Assembly: GCF_017161565.1 (NCBI RefSeq)
Contig: NZ_CP066796.1
Coordinates: forward strand, 3,472,001-3,536,000
From: Erwinia amylovora
GTDB lineage: Bacteria > Pseudomonadota > Gammaproteobacteria > Enterobacterales > Enterobacteriaceae
DNA: 64,000 nucleotides
Direction: 5' to 3'
Under the pieces are notes generated by a model. It saw nothing but the letters and a program-made list of their open reading frames with translations, had not been told where the DNA came from and searched no databases. Below are positions 19,016 to 33,320 of the stretch, one piece after another (position 1 is the stretch's first letter; the number at the start of each line of letters is the position of its first letter). Both the position numbers and the translations under genes were made by a program.

Positions 19016-22000
19016 TTACTCGTCTTCCAGCTCGATGTTGATACCCAGCGAGCGGATCTCCTTCAACAGTACGTTGAAGGATTCCGGCATGCCCGGTTCC
19101 ATCTGATGGTTGCCGTCGACGATGTTCTTATACATCTTCGTACGGCCGTTGACGTCATCAGACTTCACGGTCAGCATTTCCTGCAGGGTATACGCGGCAC
19201 CGTATGCTTCCAGTGCCCACACTTCCATCTCACCGAAGCGCTGACCACCGAACTGCGCTTTACCACCCAGCGGCTGCTGAGTAACAAGGCTGTAAGAACC
19301 GGTAGAACGCGCATGCATTTTGTCATCCACCAGGTGGTTGAGTTTCAGCATGTACATGTAGCCAACGGTAACCTGGCGTTCGAACTGCTCACCGGTACGA
19401 CCGTCGAACAGGGTGATCTGACCGGAAGAAGGCAGGCCGCCAAGCTGTAACAGCTCTTTGATTTCGCTCTCTTTCGCACCATCAAACACCGGAGTGGCGA
19501 TTGGCATACCTTTTTTCAGGTTCTCTGCCAGACGCAGCACTTCGTCGTCGCTGAAGGTGTTCAGGTCAACTTTCTGACGCACGTCGGTGCCCAGATCGTA
19601 AGCACGCTGAATAAACTCACGCAGTTTGGACACTTCTTCCTGCTTCTTCAGCATGGCGTTGATTTTCTCGCCAATGCCCTTCGCAGCCATACCCAGGTGG
19701 GTTTCAAGAATCTGACCGATGTTCATACGTGAGGGTACGCCCAGCGGGTTCAGTACGATGTCGACCGGCGTACCGTTCTCATCGTAAGGCATATCTTCAA
19801 TCGGGTTGATCTTGGAGATAACACCTTTGTTCCCGTGGCGACCTGCCATTTTATCACCAGGCTGGATCTGACGTTTAACCGCCAGATACACTTTAACGAT
19901 TTTCAGCACGCCAGGTGCCAGGTCATCGCCCTGAGTGATTTTGCGGCGCTTGGCATCGAGTTTTTTCTCAAACTCGTGCTTCAGCTCGTCGTACTGCTCG
20001 GCCAGCTGTTCCAGCTGGTTTTGCTTATCTTCGTCGCTCAGGCCCAGTTCCAGCCAGCGCTCGCGTGGCAGCTTGTCCAGTTTTTCCGCTTCGACGCCGC
20101 CGGAAACCAGCAGGTAGTTAATGCGGCTGAACAGGCCAGCTTCGAGGATCTGCAACTCTTCAGACAGGTCTTTCTTCGCCTGCTTCAGCTGCATCTCTTC
20201 GATTTCCAGCGCACGTTTGTCTTTTTCTACACCGTCACGGGTGAAGACCTGAACGTCGATAACGGTACCTGACACGCCGTTCGGTACGCGCAGAGAAGAG
20301 TCTTTAACGTCAGACGCTTTCTCACCGAAAATAGCGCGCAGCAGTTTCTCTTCTGGCGTCAGCTGGGTTTCACCTTTCGGCGTTACCTTACCCACCAGGA
20401 TGTCACCGCCGGTCACTTCAGCACCGATGTACACGATACCGGACTCATCCAGTTTAGAGAGCGCAGCTTCACCCACGTTCGGGATATCCGCGGTGATCTC
20501 TTCCGGCCCCAGCTTGGTGTCACGCGACACGCAGGCCAGTTCCTGAATGTGGATAGTGGTAAAGCGATCTTCCTGAACCACGCGCTCGGAGACCAGGATG
20601 GAGTCTTCGAAGTTGTAGCCGTTCCACGGCATGAACGCCACGCGCATGTTCTGGCCCAGAGCCAGTTCGCCGAGGTCGGTTGAAGGACCATCAGCCAGCA
20701 CATCACCGCGTTCAATCGGTTCGCCCAGGTTGACACACGGCATCTGGTTGATGCAGGTGTTCTGGTTAGAACGGGTGTATTTGGTCAGGTTGTAAATGTC
20801 GATACCGGCTTCGCCTGGGTACATTTCGTCTTCGTTAACTTTGATAACGATACGCGATGCATCCACATACTGAACGGTACCACCACGTTTCGCTACGGCA
20901 GTAACACCGGAGTCGACCGCTACCGCGCGTTCCATACCGGTACCTACCAGCGGCTTATCAGCGCGCAGAGTCGGTACCGCCTGACGTTGCATGTTTGCAC
21001 CCATCAATGCGCGGTTGGCGTCATCGTGTTCCAGGAACGGGATCAGTGACGCACCAACGGAAACCACCTGCTGGGTGGAAACGTCCATGTAGTCAACCTG
21101 ATCGCGGCTGAACAGGCTCGATTCGCCTTTGCTGCGGCAGGTCACCAGGTCGTCAACGAAGTGACCTTCGTCGTCGAGGTTGGTGTTTGCCTGAGCAATA
21201 ACGTAGTTACCCTCTTCAATGGCAGAGAGGTAATGAATTTCGTCGGTCACCACGCCATCGCGCACGCGACGGTATGGGGTTTCCAGGAAACCGTACTCGT
21301 TGGTCTGTGCATAGACAGACAAGGAGTTGATCAAACCGATGTTCGGACCTTCCGGGGTTTCGATTGGACATACGCGACCATAGTGAGTCGGGTGTACGTC
21401 TCGCACTTCGAAGCCCGCACGTTCACGCGTCAGACCGCCCGGGCCAAGTGCAGAGATACGACGTTTGTGCGTGATCTCAGACAGCGGGTTGTTCTGATCC
21501 ATAAACTGTGACAGCTGGCTGGAGCCGAAGAACTCCTTCACTGCCGCAGAAATTGGCTTGGCGTTGATCATGTCCTGTGGCATCAAGGTATCCAGATCGC
21601 CCAGAGACAGGCGCTCTTTCACCGCACGCTCTACGCGCACCAGGCCGACACGGAACTGGTTCTCGGCCATTTCGCCAACGGAGCGGATACGACGGTTGCC
21701 GAGGTGATCGATATCATCCACTTCGCCGATGCCGTTACGGATGCCGATGAGCTTCTTCATCACCTGAATGATGTCGTCTTTGCTCAGGATACCGGAACCT
21801 TCGATCTCGTCACGCAGCAGAGAACGGTTGAACTTCATGCGACCAACCGCAGACAGATCGTAGCGGTCTTCGGAGAAGAACAGGTTCTCAAACAGGTTTT
21901 CAGCCGCTTCACGCGTTGGTGGCTCACCAGGGCGCATCATGCGGTAGATCTCAACCAGCGCGCTCAGGCGATCGCTGGTTGGGTCGACGCGTACGGTTTC

Positions 22001-23044
22001 AGAGATGTACGGGCCGTGATCCAGATCGTTAGTGAACAGCGTTTCGATACGCTTGTGACCCGACTGGCTCAGTTTGGCCAGCAGATCCAACGACAGCTCC
22101 ATGTTGGCTGCAATCAGCAGTTCACCGGTGCTCTCGTCGATATAGTCTTTAGCGACGACTTTACCCGCAATGTACTCAACCGGAACTTCGATATGAGCAA
22201 CAGCGTCTTTTTCCAGCTGACGAATATGGCGCGCGGTAATGCGACGGCCTTTTTCGACGTAAACGGTGCCGTTCGACTCGATGTCGAATGACGCAGTTTC
22301 ACCACGCAGGCGCTCCGGGACCAGCTCCATCTGCAGCTTGTTGTCGCGGATCTGGTAAACCACTTTTTCGAAGAACAGGTCAAGGATCTGCTCAGTGGTG
22401 TAATTCAACGCGCGCAGAATGATGGTCGCAGGCAGTTTACGCCGACGGTCAATACGGACGAACAGGTTGTCTTTCGGGTCGAACTCGAAGTCCAGCCATG
22501 AGCCGCGATAAGGAATGATGCGTGCGTTGTACAGCACTTTACCCGATGAGTGGGTTTTACCCTTATCGCTGTCGAAGAACACACCAGGACTACGATGCAG
22601 CTGAGAAACGATAACGCGTTCTGTACCGTTGATGACGAAGGTACCGTTATCGGTCATGAGTGGAATTTCACCCATGTACACTTCTTGTTCTTTGATGTCT
22701 TTAACCGTGCCTTCCGGCGCTTCGCGCTCGTAGATCACCAGGCGCAGCTTAACGCGCAGAGGGGCAGAAAACGTGACGCCACGGATCTGACACTCTTTAA
22801 CATCAAATACAGGCTCGCCTAAACGGTAGCTGACGTACTGCAGCTCAGAGTTACCGCTATAGCTTTGGATTGGAAATACGGAACGGAATGCCGCTTCCAG
22901 CCCATATTGACCTTCCGGATCTTGCTCGATGAACTTCTGGAACGAGTCAAGCTGGATAGAAAGGAGATAAGGAATGTCCAGAACTTGTGGACGTTTTCCA
23001 AAATCCTTACGAATACGTTTTTTCTCGGTATAGGAGTAAACCAT
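19016..23044 (-). CDS. rpoB: RNA polymerase subunit beta RpoB
   Basis: 1342 residues when started at the ATG at 23042-23044 ([16 protein letters not shown]), identical in length to E. coli; a longer in-frame extension upstream is non-coding, since GAGGAA precedes this ATG. The rifampicin-binding cluster ([25 protein letters not shown]) shows the usual susceptible residues. The C-terminus [11 protein letters not shown] is canonical. It forms the catalytic core with RpoC and is partly separated from the ribosomal-protein genes by an attenuator at 23301-23331. Confidence 0.99.
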   Translation of the reverse strand: MVYSYTEKKRIRKDFGKRPQVLDIPYLLSIQLDSFQKFIEQDPEGQYGLEAAFRSVFPIQSYSGNSELQYVSYRLGEPVFDVKECQIRGVTFSAPLRVKLRLVIYEREAPEGTVKDIKEQEVYMGEIPLMTDNGTFVINGTERVIVSQLHRSPGVFFDSDKGKTHSSGKVLYNARIIPYRGSWLDFEFDPKDNLFVRIDRRRKLPATIILRALNYTTEQILDLFFEKVVYQIRDNKLQMELVPERLRGETASFDIESNGTVYVEKGRRITARHIRQLEKDAVAHIEVPVEYIAGKVVAKDYIDESTGELLIAANMELSLDLLAKLSQSGHKRIETLFTNDLDHGPYISETVRVDPTSDRLSALVEIYRMMRPGEPPTREAAENLFENLFFSEDRYDLSAVGRMKFNRSLLRDEIEGSGILSKDDIIQVMKKLIGIRNGIGEVDDIDHLGNRRIRSVGEMAENQFRVGLVRVERAVKERLSLGDLDTLMPQDMINAKPISAAVKEFFGSSQLSQFMDQNNPLSEITHKRRISALGPGGLTRERAGFEVRDVHPTHYGRVCPIETPEGPNIGLINSLSVYAQTNEYGFLETPYRRVRDGVVTDEIHYLSAIEEGNYVIAQANTNLDDEGHFVDDLVTCRSKGESSLFSRDQVDYMDVSTQQVVSVGASLIPFLEHDDANRALMGANMQRQAVPTLRADKPLVGTGMERAVAVDSGVTAVAKRGGTVQYVDASRIVIKVNEDEMYPGEAGIDIYNLTKYTRSNQNTCINQMPCVNLGEPIERGDVLADGPSTDLGELALGQNMRVAFMPWNGYNFEDSILVSERVVQEDRFTTIHIQELACVSRDTKLGPEEITADIPNVGEAALSKLDESGIVYIGAEVTGGDILVGKVTPKGETQLTPEEKLLRAIFGEKASDVKDSSLRVPNGVSGTVIDVQVFTRDGVEKDKRALEIEEMQLKQAKKDLSEELQILEAGLFSRINYLLVSGGVEAEKLDKLPRERWLELGLSDEDKQNQLEQLAEQYDELKHEFEKKLDAKRRKITQGDDLAPGVLKIVKVYLAVKRQIQPGDKMAGRHGNKGVISKINPIEDMPYDENGTPVDIVLNPLGVPSRMNIGQILETHLGMAAKGIGEKINAMLKKQEEVSKLREFIQRAYDLGTDVRQKVDLNTFSDDEVLRLAENLKKGMPIATPVFDGAKESEIKELLQLGGLPSSGQITLFDGRTGEQFERQVTVGYMYMLKLNHLVDDKMHARSTGSYSLVTQQPLGGKAQFGGQRFGEMEVWALEAYGAAYTLQEMLTVKSDDVNGRTKMYKNIVDGNHQMEPGMPESFNVLLKEIRSLGINIELEDE

Positions 23045-23300
23045 GGGGTTCCTCAGCTCGCTGAAAAGTAGAACCTTTCTGTCCGTCCAGCGGGGACAGT
23101 TCATGCAACGCTGTTTTGTCACGTGCGAAGGGCAGATCGCCTTTCGTAATACCTCTTTCTATCACGCTTAAATCATTTCATTGCCGTTGTCCGGGCAGGG
23201 AACCCGTGCAGGAAGGCAGTATATTAAGTCGTCGATAGAGAAAGATATTAAGCTAATCAATGACTAAACAGTGTGAAATATCATTGACGCTGTAGAGCGC

Positions 23301-23331
23301 AAAAAGGCTGGTGACCAAAAAGTCACCAGCC
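23301..23331 (-). terminator. Attenuator between rplL and rpoB
   Basis: On the minus strand GGCTGGTGAC / GTCACCAGCC with a TTTTTG tail. It lies in the 334-base gap between rplL and rpoB, the place of the partial terminator that in E. coli lowers rpoBC expression relative to L7/L12. The rest of the gap to 23044 shows no gene. Confidence 0.88.
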
Positions 23332-23378
23332 ATCAGCCTGGTACAAACTACAACCAGGCTGCAACCTGAAAGGTTGGC

Positions 23379-23753
<375 letters not shown>

Positions 23754-23811
23754 CTAAATTCAGAAAGTAATTTATACGTAAGCAAGTGAACGGAGAAGAA
23801 AGGCGCGCTGA

Positions 23812-24315
23812 TTAAGCAGCAGCCGCTTCTTTCTGATCGCGTACAGCAGCCAGAGTGCGAACCAGTTTGCCGGCAGCGGCTTCTTTCATGGTTGCCATCA
23901 GGCGTGCGATTGCTTCATCGTAAGTAGGCAGAGTTGCCAGGCGGTCGATCTGAGCCGCACTGATCAGCTCGCCTTCAAAGGCCGCAGCTTTAACCTCAAA
24001 TTTTGCATTCGCTTTCGCGAACTCTTTGAACAGACGAGCAGCAGCGCCCGGGTGTTCCATAGAGTATGCAATCAAGGTTGGACCGGTTAACGTGTCTTTC
24101 AGGCACTCGAACTGAGTACCTTCAACGACGCGGCGCAGCAGGGTGTTACGAACAACACGCATGTATACGCCAGCTTCACGACCTGCTTTACGCAGTTCGG
24201 TCATTTTATCTACGGTAACGCCACGAGAATCCGCAACTACCGCAGACAGCGCGCCTTTGGCTACTTCGCTGACTTCAGCAACAATCGCTTGTTTGTCTTG
24301 AAGATTTAAGGCCAT
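23812..24315 (-). CDS. rplJ: Ribosomal protein L10 RplJ
   Basis: 167 residues from the ATG at 24313-24315 ([15 protein letters not shown]), which has a GGAGCA ribosome site; a longer in-frame start upstream lies in the regulatory leader and was rejected. L10 anchors the L7/L12 dimers to the 50S stalk base, and the L10-L7/L12 complex represses its own translation. E. coli L10 is 165 residues; the two extra residues are near the alanine-rich C-terminus. Confidence 0.97.
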   Translation of the reverse strand: MALNLQDKQAIVAEVSEVAKGALSAVVADSRGVTVDKMTELRKAGREAGVYMRVVRNTLLRRVVEGTQFECLKDTLTGPTLIAYSMEHPGAAARLFKEFAKANAKFEVKAAAFEGELISAAQIDRLATLPTYDEAIARLMATMKEAAAGKLVRTLAAVRDQKEAAAA

Positions 24316-24439
24316 TAGCTTGTGCTCCTGGATTTTTGGCCGGGGATGGATTTCCCCGGAACTCACTTCACCTGAACCGTGTTACCACAGACAGGCGCTA
24401 AAACACGGTGAGCAGAATCCAGCAAAGACTATAAAAATA

Positions 24440-24540
24440 TTCTTTTGGTTCTGTCACCGTCTACGCAGGAGATTAAGTTTCTGACAAAAGAAACGCCTGC
24501 GGTCTTGGACGGAGGCCTGGATAAGGCCAGGCTCCAACCT
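24440..24540 (-). promoter_or_regulatory. L10 leader: autoregulatory RNA for rplJ-rplL
   Basis: The minus strand carries the conserved leader blocks GGAGCCTGGCC...GGCCTCCG (about 24512-24533), ACCGCAGG near 24500 and CTGCGTAGACGGTGACAG near 24450, which match the E. coli L10 leader structure. It is the binding site for the L10-L7/L12 complex. It lies in the 345-base rplA-rplJ gap, which otherwise holds only non-coding sequence and presumably the rplJ promoter near 24541-24660. Confidence 0.85.
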
Positions 24541-24660
24541 AAAAATTCTTTTCTAATTCCCCGCGTTCAACATGGTGAAGCCAGGATTAGACGCTCAGTA
24601 TCTTAACCGAGCAGCGGGCGTAAGATTCTAGAGGAAAAACACGCCCGCGTAAAGCACAGA

Positions 24661-25845
<1,185 letters not shown>

Positions 25846-25871
25846 TTAATATTCATACGCTGTGACAGCGC

Positions 25872-25912
25872 ATAAAAACAAAAGGCGCGAAATTGTATTG
25901 CAATTTCGCGCC
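25872..25912 (-). terminator. Rho-independent terminator after nusG
   Basis: A 12-bp perfect stem, GGCGCGAAATTG (25884-25895) / CAATTTCGCGCC (25901-25912), followed on the minus strand by TTTTGTTTTTATG. It separates secE-nusG from the rplK operon. Confidence 0.92.
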
Positions 25913-25990
25913 TCTCGCAACCACCAGATGACGGCGACTGGTAATTTTTTGTTCACCCTGACTGTTCAACAGCAGGGGATATCAGGGGAA

Positions 25991-26536
25991 CTACCCTTTC
26001 TCCACCTGACCGAAGTCCAGCTCAACCGGTGTTGCACGGCCAAAAATAGACACGGACACTTTCAGGCGGCTTTTCTCGTAGTCGACTTCTTCCACCACAC
26101 CGTTAAAGTCGGCAAACGGGCCGTCATTGACACGCACCATTTCGCCTGGCTCAAACAGCGTTTTCGGACGCGGTTTATCCCCAACCTGCTGCAGGCGGTT
26201 CATGATTGCGTCAACTTCTTTGTCACTGATCGGTGCCGGGCGATCGGAAGTACCGCCGATAAAGCCCATCACGCGTGGCACACTGCGCACCAGGTGCCAA
26301 CTGGCATCGTTCATCACCATCTGGACCAGCACGTATCCGGGGAAGAACTTGCGCTCGCTTTTACGACGCTGGCCACCACGGATCTCAACCACCTCTTCGG
26401 TGGGAACCATGACCTCGCCAAACAGCTCTTCCATGTTATGTAACTTGATATGCTCGCGCAGCGATTGAGCTACGCGGCCTTCAAAACCGGAAAACGCCTG
26501 AACGACGTACCAGCGCTTTTTTGGAGCTTCAGACAT
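25991..26536 (-). CDS. nusG: Transcription elongation/termination factor NusG
   Basis: 181 residues with an N-terminal NGN domain ([20 protein letters not shown]) that binds the beta' clamp and a C-terminal KOW domain ([19 protein letters not shown]) that contacts Rho or ribosomal S10. Same length as E. coli. It is one base after secE and shares its transcript. Its paralogue RfaH is also in this window (49098-49598). Confidence 0.98.
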   Translation of the reverse strand: MSEAPKKRWYVVQAFSGFEGRVAQSLREHIKLHNMEELFGEVMVPTEEVVEIRGGQRRKSERKFFPGYVLVQMVMNDASWHLVRSVPRVMGFIGGTSDRPAPISDKEVDAIMNRLQQVGDKPRPKTLFEPGEMVRVNDGPFADFNGVVEEVDYEKSRLKVSVSIFGRATPVELDFGQVEKG

Positions 26537-26537
26537 C

Positions 26538-26921
26538 TCAGAACCTCAGGCCAGTGATAAACGATACCAGGCGAACCAGAATACCATCCAGTCCCCACAA
26601 AATCAGTGACATCACGGCAGTCACCGCGGCAACGATCAACGTGGTGTGCAACGTTTCCTGACGAGTAGGCCAGACGACTTTACGCACTTCTGTGCGTGCT
26701 TCGCGGGCGAAAGCCAACGTTGCTTTACCCTTAACGGTCAACAGGGCAAGGCCAGCTGCTGCAGCCATCAGGACCACAACAGCCAGTGCACGCAGCGGTA
26801 ATGTTACATCGCGATACCAGGCGTTGCCGGCAACAGCGGCCACCAGAAGCACCACCACACCCAACCACTTCACTATTTCCAGGCCGCGCCCGTTTCCTTG
26901 AGCTTCTGTATTAGCACTCAT
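26538..26921 (-). CDS. secE: Preprotein translocase subunit SecE
   Basis: 127 residues from the ATG at 26919-26921 (MSANTEAQG), the E. coli length; a start five codons upstream was rejected on homology. Three membrane segments are visible (about residues 19-37, 45-63 and 93-113), with the conserved amphipathic [12 protein letters not shown] before the third. It clamps the SecY channel. Cotranscribed with nusG. Confidence 0.97.
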   Translation of the reverse strand: MSANTEAQGNGRGLEIVKWLGVVVLLVAAVAGNAWYRDVTLPLRALAVVVLMAAAAGLALLTVKGKATLAFAREARTEVRKVVWPTRQETLHTTLIVAAVTAVMSLILWGLDGILVRLVSFITGLRF

Positions 26922-27133
26922 AAACCAACCTGCCACAATAAATCAGAAACACTTTAGCCTCGTAAGACGAGGCAACCGAACCGAATGATGCTGTTAGGCT
27001 TAACTCGGCATATCCTTTAATTTCAGGCCTTAGCTTGAAAACTATTGGCTTTACGCCGTGCTACAGAGCCTGCCTCAGCAATGATTATGGTCGAAAAAAT
27101 CACTGATGAGTCAGGTTCTATGTTACAGCGTGC

Positions 27134-27160
27134 AAAAAGGGCATCAAATGATGCCCTTTT
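27134..27160 (-). terminator. Rho-independent terminator of tuf
   Basis: Stem AAAGGGCATCA / TGATGCCCTTT with a T-run on the minus strand, about 30 bases after the tuf stop. The remaining 210 bases to secE carry its promoter region and no gene. Confidence 0.9.
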
Positions 27161-27190
27161 CGTGTGCATTGCGTCAAATATTATCAGCGA

Positions 27191-28411
<1,221 letters not shown>

Positions 28412-28488
28412 TCACCACATCAACCAGGCATCGCCTGAATAGTTGAATTGTTTTAACAGAGAAGAAGCAGGGAGGGAGATTTTGAAAG

Positions 28489-28564
28489 TGGTGCTGATAC
28501 CCAGAGTCGAACTGGGGACCTCACCCTTACCAAGGGTGCGCTCTACCAACTGAGCCATATCAGC
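28489..28564 (-). tRNA. thrT: tRNA-Thr (GGT)
   Basis: A 76-base cloverleaf with encoded CCA, matching E. coli tRNA-Thr of thrT. Anticodon GGT is seen as ACC on the plus strand inside CTTACCAAG. Last tRNA before tufB. Confidence 0.97.
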
Positions 28565-28570
28565 ACGGCT

Positions 28571-28645
<75 letters not shown>

Positions 28646-28862
28646 ATCCTGGAACTCGGCTACCTGTTCTGTCTGTAGCTTGCTGAACAGAAAAGAATAT
28701 GTTTCTTTGCCGCTCAAGCCACCATGCTTTTGCCTGATGACCCTGACTGTGCTTGAGCTCAGTCTAAATCTTGATGAGCATGCCTTCAGAAGACTGCCAT
28801 CTTTTCCAGTTAAGTGATTGCTCAACTCTTCTAGTTTCGACTTAAAAGCGCTAAGTCGAAAA
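28646..28862 (-). other. Extended tyrU-glyT spacer with a perfect hairpin
   Basis: 217 bases separate tRNA-Tyr from tRNA-Gly, longer than the ~116 I recall for E. coli. Just downstream of tRNA-Tyr, TTTCGACTTA (28835-28844) pairs perfectly with TAAGTCGAAA (28852-28861) around a seven-base loop, and a second small inverted repeat CTGTTC/GAACAG lies near 28665-28690. A 64-codon open frame (28631-28825) crosses into glyT and is not credible. Possibly a processing element. Confidence 0.5.
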
Positions 28863-28947
<85 letters not shown>

Positions 28948-28959
28948 TGGGGTACTTGA

Positions 28960-29035
<76 letters not shown>

Positions 29036-29049
29036 ATCAAGTGGTGCGC

Positions 29050-29078
29050 ATTCTAGAAAGACCTGAGCCGGGATGCAA
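29050..29078 (-). promoter_or_regulatory. Promoter of the thrU-tufB transcript
   Basis: On the minus strand TTGCAT (29073-29078) and TAGAAT (29050-29055) are exactly 17 bases apart, followed by a GCGC discriminator typical of stringently controlled stable-RNA promoters. Confidence 0.8.
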
Positions 29079-29524
29079 CAAAAAATTTGCGATATTTGTT
29101 CTTACGTTCACTATTTATGCAAACAGGGTGAAAACAGCCGCTTTTCAGTGCGAATTCGTTCAAATATCCATCACCTCAATTTGCTAACTGGCATCATATC
29201 GAAAGTTCGCATAACAAAGCACTTTGCGCAGAGAGGTTTTATTTGGATAAATCATATTCAGCCGGTAGGTGCGCCTTGCCGCAGTTGAAGTTCAATCAGT
29301 TCGCCCTGCTGATTGCCAGCGGTAATTATCATTTATGCGGGCGCGATTACGTTTGCAGCTGCCGCGCATCTTTTTCCTTCTTTTTGCTGCCCGTCTGGTG
29401 GTAACCTCCGCCCATTGTTTTATGAACTTTCCCTTCGTAGCCTTGCTGTGTGGCAAGTAAGTGTTGCTGTTACATTGTGCGCTAACTTTTTTTGAAGGGT
29501 AAAATCGCTGACAGAAGCAGGCAT
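29079..29524. other. Non-coding region upstream of coaA
   Basis: About 445 bases between the divergent thrU promoter and coaA. AT-rich near thrU, where upstream activating sequence would lie. I saw no gene or clear repeat; the coaA promoter must lie in the right half but I could not place it with confidence. Confidence 0.5.
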
Positions 29525-30475
29525 ATGAGCAAAAAAGACTCTCTGTTAACCACACCCTATTTACAGTTCAACCGGACCCAGTGGGCTGCGCTGCGCGACT
29601 CGGTGCCAATGACCCTTTCGGAGGAGGAAATTGCCCGACTTAAAGGCATAAATGAAGATCTTTCGATAGAAGAAGTGGCGGAGATCTACCTTCCGCTCTC
29701 TCGCCTGCTGAATTTTTATATCAGCTCTAATTTACGGCGCCAGGCAGTACTTGAGCAGTTCCTTGGTACTGATGGACAGAAAATTCCCTATATCATTAGT
29801 ATTGCAGGTAGCGTTGCCGTCGGTAAAAGTACCACTGCACGTGTGTTGCAAGCATTGTTGAGCCGCTGGCCGGAGCATCGTCGCGTTGAATTGATCACTA
29901 CTGACGGCTTCCTGCATCCAAATTCCGTACTGAAAGAACGTGGGTTGATGAAGAAGAAGGGCTTTCCCCTCTCCTATGATATGCATCGCCTGGTTAACTT
30001 TGTCTCAGACCTGAAATCGGGTGCCGCTCAGGTTACTGCTCCGGTCTATTCTCATCTGATTTATGATGTCATTCCAGCGGGGGACAAAATCGTTCAGCAG
30101 CCTGATATTTTGATCCTTGAGGGGCTGAACGTATTGCAAAGCGGTATGGATTATCCTCATGATCCACATCACGTTTTTGTCTCTGACTTCGTGGATTTTT
30201 CGATTTACGTTGACGCGCCGGAAGATTTACTGAAAAACTGGTATATCAACCGTTTCCTGAAATTTCGCCAGGGCGCATTTACCGATCCAGATTCTTATTT
30301 TCACCACTATGCGCAACTGCCTGAACAAGAAGCGGTGGCTATTGCCAGCCAGCTATGGAACGAAATTAATTACCGGAATCTGAAAGAGAATATTCTGCCT
30401 ACACGCGAACGCGCCAGCCTGATTATGACGAAAAGCTCCAACCATGCAGTCGATCTCGTCAGATTAAGAAAATAA
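29525..30475 (+). CDS. coaA: Pantothenate kinase CoaA (type I)
   Basis: 316 residues from the ATG at 29525 ([15 protein letters not shown]), the E. coli length; an in-frame start 11 codons upstream was rejected. The P-loop GSVAVGKST is near residue 95. It phosphorylates pantothenate, the first and rate-limiting step of CoA synthesis, and is feedback-inhibited by CoA. It is convergent with birA, and a short GC-rich inverted repeat (ACAGAG...CTCTGT, near 30479-30503) lies between them. Confidence 0.97.
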   Translation: MSKKDSLLTTPYLQFNRTQWAALRDSVPMTLSEEEIARLKGINEDLSIEEVAEIYLPLSRLLNFYISSNLRRQAVLEQFLGTDGQKIPYIISIAGSVAVGKSTTARVLQALLSRWPEHRRVELITTDGFLHPNSVLKERGLMKKKGFPLSYDMHRLVNFVSDLKSGAAQVTAPVYSHLIYDVIPAGDKIVQQPDILILEGLNVLQSGMDYPHDPHHVFVSDFVDFSIYVDAPEDLLKNWYINRFLKFRQGAFTDPDSYFHHYAQLPEQEAVAIASQLWNEINYRNLKENILPTRERASLIMTKSSNHAVDLVRLRK

Positions 30476-30501
30476 CCACAGAGGGGCGTTGCTCCTCTCT
30501 G

Positions 30502-31464
30502 TCAGTCCTGTGGCCGGAGCGAAATTTCCCCGCCGACCCAGGACTTGGTAACACCATCCTGCTCCAGCATTAAGCCACCCTGTTGGTCGATACCTCTGGC
30601 AATACCAACAATTTCCCGGTCGCCAATCAAGAGTTTTACCGGGCGATTAATGAAGTTATCTAACGCAGCCCAGCGTTGAATAAAGGGGGTAAGGCCATCC
30701 TGTTCAAACTGTGCCAGCGCCGTGCGCATCTTGTTAACAATCAGCGCAGAAAGGGCATTCCGATCAACATTGCACCCCGCTTCATGCAAGTTTATCCAGC
30801 CCTGATTAATCTCGTCTTGCGCCGGATCGCGCATCGCCAGATTAATTCCCGCACCAATCACGATTTGTGCCGCATCCCCCGTTTTCCCGGTCAGCTCAAC
30901 GAGAATGCCGGCCAACTTGCGATCGTTAAGGTAAATATCATTGGGCCATTTTACCCTGATATCGGGCGCGCCCTGTTGCTGAAGCGCTTCGGCGATAACG
31001 ATGCCGATAACCAGACTTAATCCCATTGCCGCTGCCGGTCCTTGTTCCAGATGCCAGTACATTGATAAATACAGATTAGATCCAAAAGGAGAAAACCACT
31101 GCCGTCCACGCCTGCCGCGCCCCGCCTGCTGATATTCTGCCACACAGGCGTCCCCCGATTGCAGACTGGCCATTCTGTCCATCAGATACTGATTGGTTGA
31201 GTCAATTACCGGGATCACCGTGAGTCGGCCATCTTCCAGCTGTGCATTAATCGCTTTCTCATCCAGCAACTGCATGGTCAATGGCAAGCTATAGCCTTTC
31301 CCGGTGACGGTAAAGACGTCAACCCCCCACTCTTTCAATGTATGAACATGCTTGTTAATTGCCGCACGGCTCATGCCCATTTGTTCACCAAGCTGCTCTC
31401 CTGAATGGAACTCCCCATCCGCCAGAATCTGTATCAGCTTTAACGGTACGGTATTGTCTTTCAT
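30502..31464 (-). CDS. birA: Biotin-protein ligase and biotin operon repressor BirA
   Basis: 320 residues: winged helix-turn-helix at 20-50 ([19 protein letters not shown]), catalytic domain with the biotinyl-AMP loop GRGRRG at 115-120 and [16 protein letters not shown] near 185, and a C-terminal SH3-like domain. It attaches biotin to acetyl-CoA carboxylase and, as a biotinyl-AMP dimer, represses bio genes. The start overlaps the murB stop by four bases. Confidence 0.97.
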   Translation of the reverse strand: MKDNTVPLKLIQILADGEFHSGEQLGEQMGMSRAAINKHVHTLKEWGVDVFTVTGKGYSLPLTMQLLDEKAINAQLEDGRLTVIPVIDSTNQYLMDRMASLQSGDACVAEYQQAGRGRRGRQWFSPFGSNLYLSMYWHLEQGPAAAMGLSLVIGIVIAEALQQQGAPDIRVKWPNDIYLNDRKLAGILVELTGKTGDAAQIVIGAGINLAMRDPAQDEINQGWINLHEAGCNVDRNALSALIVNKMRTALAQFEQDGLTPFIQRWAALDNFINRPVKLLIGDREIVGIARGIDQQGGLMLEQDGVTKSWVGGEISLRPQD

Positions 31465-32498
31465 GCAATAGCCTCTACAGCATCTGTTTCGCCCTTAGCA
31501 GCAATAAAGCGCACTTCAGGTTCCAGCCATATATTGAATTTCTCCGCCACGCGCTGACGCACAGTACGTGCTAAATTCACGATGTCCTGCCCACTGGCGG
31601 ATTCAGCATTGATTATTACCAGCGCTTGCTTTTCATGCACTGCTGCGCCACCCAGGCGGAATCCTTTTAGTGAACAGCGTTCAATCAGCCAGCCGGCGGC
31701 TAGCTTAACCTCACCACTTTCCTGTGGATATTGTGGAATATCGGGATACCGGTTATGTAGTTCAGCAGCGACTTGAGCGCTCACCAACGGGTTTTTGAAG
31801 AAACTACCCGCATTACCCGTGATTTGAGGGTCGGGCAGTTTGCCACGGCGCATTTGGCAAACGGCATTAAATATCTGTCGTGGTGTGACTGCCTGCGGAT
31901 CAAGAGTGCGTAATTCTCCGTAGCTTAATACGGGCTGCCAGCTTTTCCTTAGTCTGAATCCTACGGCCACGATGGCATAACCATCACGATAGCGATGCTT
32001 GAATATGCTGTCGCGATAGCCAAACTGGCATTCAGCTGCGCTCAAACGCTGGCATAAGCCATCACCAAGAGAGACAATATCTACGTACTCACATATTTGT
32101 TCCAGCTCGACACCGTAGGCGCCGATATTCTGGATAGGGGCGGAGCCTACACATCCCGGGATCAGTGCAAGGTTTTCGAGTCCGGCAATACCTTTATCCA
32201 GCGTGGTTTCAACCAGTTGATGCCAGTCCTCCCCCGCACCTGCATGTAATAGCCATGCATCGGCCGTCTCCGTAATGCTGATGCCCTTCAGGCGGTTGAT
32301 CAGCACCTGACCCACAAAATCTCCCAGAAACAGTACGTTACTTCCTTTGCCCAATAACAGCACCGGCTCGTTTTGCTGCACGCTTTGCTGCCAGCACTGG
32401 CAAAGTGCTTCCAGGCTGTTTGCCACAGTAATTTTTTTTGCATAGGCGTCAATACCGAAGGTATTCCAGGATTTCAACGAATATTGCTGGCGGGACAT
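31461..32498 (-). CDS. murB: UDP-N-acetylenolpyruvoylglucosamine reductase MurB
   Basis: 345 residues, type I MurB. FAD-binding region [10 protein letters not shown] near residue 50 and catalytic segments [10 protein letters not shown] and LEPEVRFI are present. It reduces enolpyruvyl-UDP-GlcNAc to UDP-MurNAc in peptidoglycan synthesis. Lies between the rRNA operon and birA, as beside E. coli rrnB, and overlaps birA. Confidence 0.97.
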   Translation of the reverse strand: MSRQQYSLKSWNTFGIDAYAKKITVANSLEALCQCWQQSVQQNEPVLLLGKGSNVLFLGDFVGQVLINRLKGISITETADAWLLHAGAGEDWHQLVETTLDKGIAGLENLALIPGCVGSAPIQNIGAYGVELEQICEYVDIVSLGDGLCQRLSAAECQFGYRDSIFKHRYRDGYAIVAVGFRLRKSWQPVLSYGELRTLDPQAVTPRQIFNAVCQMRRGKLPDPQITGNAGSFFKNPLVSAQVAAELHNRYPDIPQYPQESGEVKLAAGWLIERCSLKGFRLGGAAVHEKQALVIINAESASGQDIVNLARTVRQRVAEKFNIWLEPEVRFIAAKGETDAVEAIA

Positions 32499-33158
32499 AG
32501 TGCGACCTTTACCGATTAAACTACCGGATAGTGTACCCGATCCGTATGCAGCGAGTTGAGGACTTTCAGCATGAGATAGCAGCGGGAATGCAAACTACCC
32601 GGATCTGCAATGTCTTTCCACCAGTGCGTTCCGATAGCCGTCATAGCCATCCGTGATTGAGCAGATTAGCCCGTTTCATTTATGGACTGACGGGGCACTT
32701 TCTGAATGATTACGTATTCCACGATCTGAGCGATGTTGCAGCTGTTGATTCATTTTTCTCTGTTCTTATCCATCAGTGCAGTTGAGCCTGTTTGTAGGTC
32801 ATTTCGCTTTTTTCAACCTGCTCAACAACGTCGATTTAAAACGACAAAGGATAGTGTGCCTCTAAAATCAGTCATTATCACGTTTTCAGGGATCAAGCCG
32901 AAACGTGTCAATGCTATTCAGTACGGGTCACAGCAAACAGATAAGCCCCATGCTTGCGCATGGGGCTTATCTGTTGTTTTGTTGTCCGGCCGTTTATAAG
33001 CGACTCCGTCATTCACCCTCAGGGCCGTTGCAGGCGACACGCAGAAGACTTCGTCTTCTGCCCTACTTTGTCTGGATTAGTGAAATGCCCTCAGGCTACA
33101 AGATGTGTTGCTAAATTTAGTAGCGGGTTAGAATTGAATTTTTGCGCAATATTTAAAA
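32499..33158. other. Non-coding region between the rRNA operon and murB
   Basis: About 660 bases without a credible gene. It contains a 16-bp stem (32938-32973) and a 9-bp perfect hairpin GCAGAAGAC/GTCTTCTGC (33041-33061), probably secondary rrn terminators, and should hold the murB promoter in the part nearest 32499. Confidence 0.6.
32938..32973 (+). terminator. Strong hairpin terminator between rrn and murB
   Basis: A 16-bp perfect stem, CAGATAAGCCCCATGC / GCATGGGGCTTATCTG, loop TTGC. The T-rich tail (TTGTTTTGTT) is on the plus-strand side; on the minus side the tail is weaker. It could serve as a second rrn terminator or end a plus-strand transcript. Confidence 0.55.
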
Positions 33159-33195
33159 CGCAAAAAGGCCATCCCGCAGGATGGCCTTTTGCTTT
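33159..33195 (-). terminator. rrn terminator T1
   Basis: On the minus strand AAAAGGCCATCC / GGATGGCCTTTT with a TTTTTGCG tail, directly after 5S, nearly the same as E. coli rrnB T1. Confidence 0.95.
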
Positions 33196-33200
33196 ATTTG

Positions 33201-33320
33201 ATGCCTGGCAGTTCCCTACTCTCGCATGGGGAGACCCCACACTACCATCGGCGCTACGGCGTTTCACTTCTGAGTTCGGCATGGGGTCAGGTGGGACCAC
33301 CGCGCTAAAGCCGCCAGGCA
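33201..33320 (-). rRNA. rrf: 5S ribosomal RNA
   Basis: 120 bases beginning TGCCTGGCGGC and ending CTGCCAGGCAT on the minus strand; both ends pair as helix I. Follows 23S by 213 bases. Confidence 0.98.

Noticed and set aside
23045..23122. 26-residue N-terminal extension of RpoB
   Set aside because: The ATG at 23042-23044 has a GAGGAA site and gives the exact E. coli N-terminus and length.
24316..24366. 17-residue N-terminal extension of L10
   Set aside because: It lies in the L10 leader; MALNLQDK with its own ribosome site is the conserved start.
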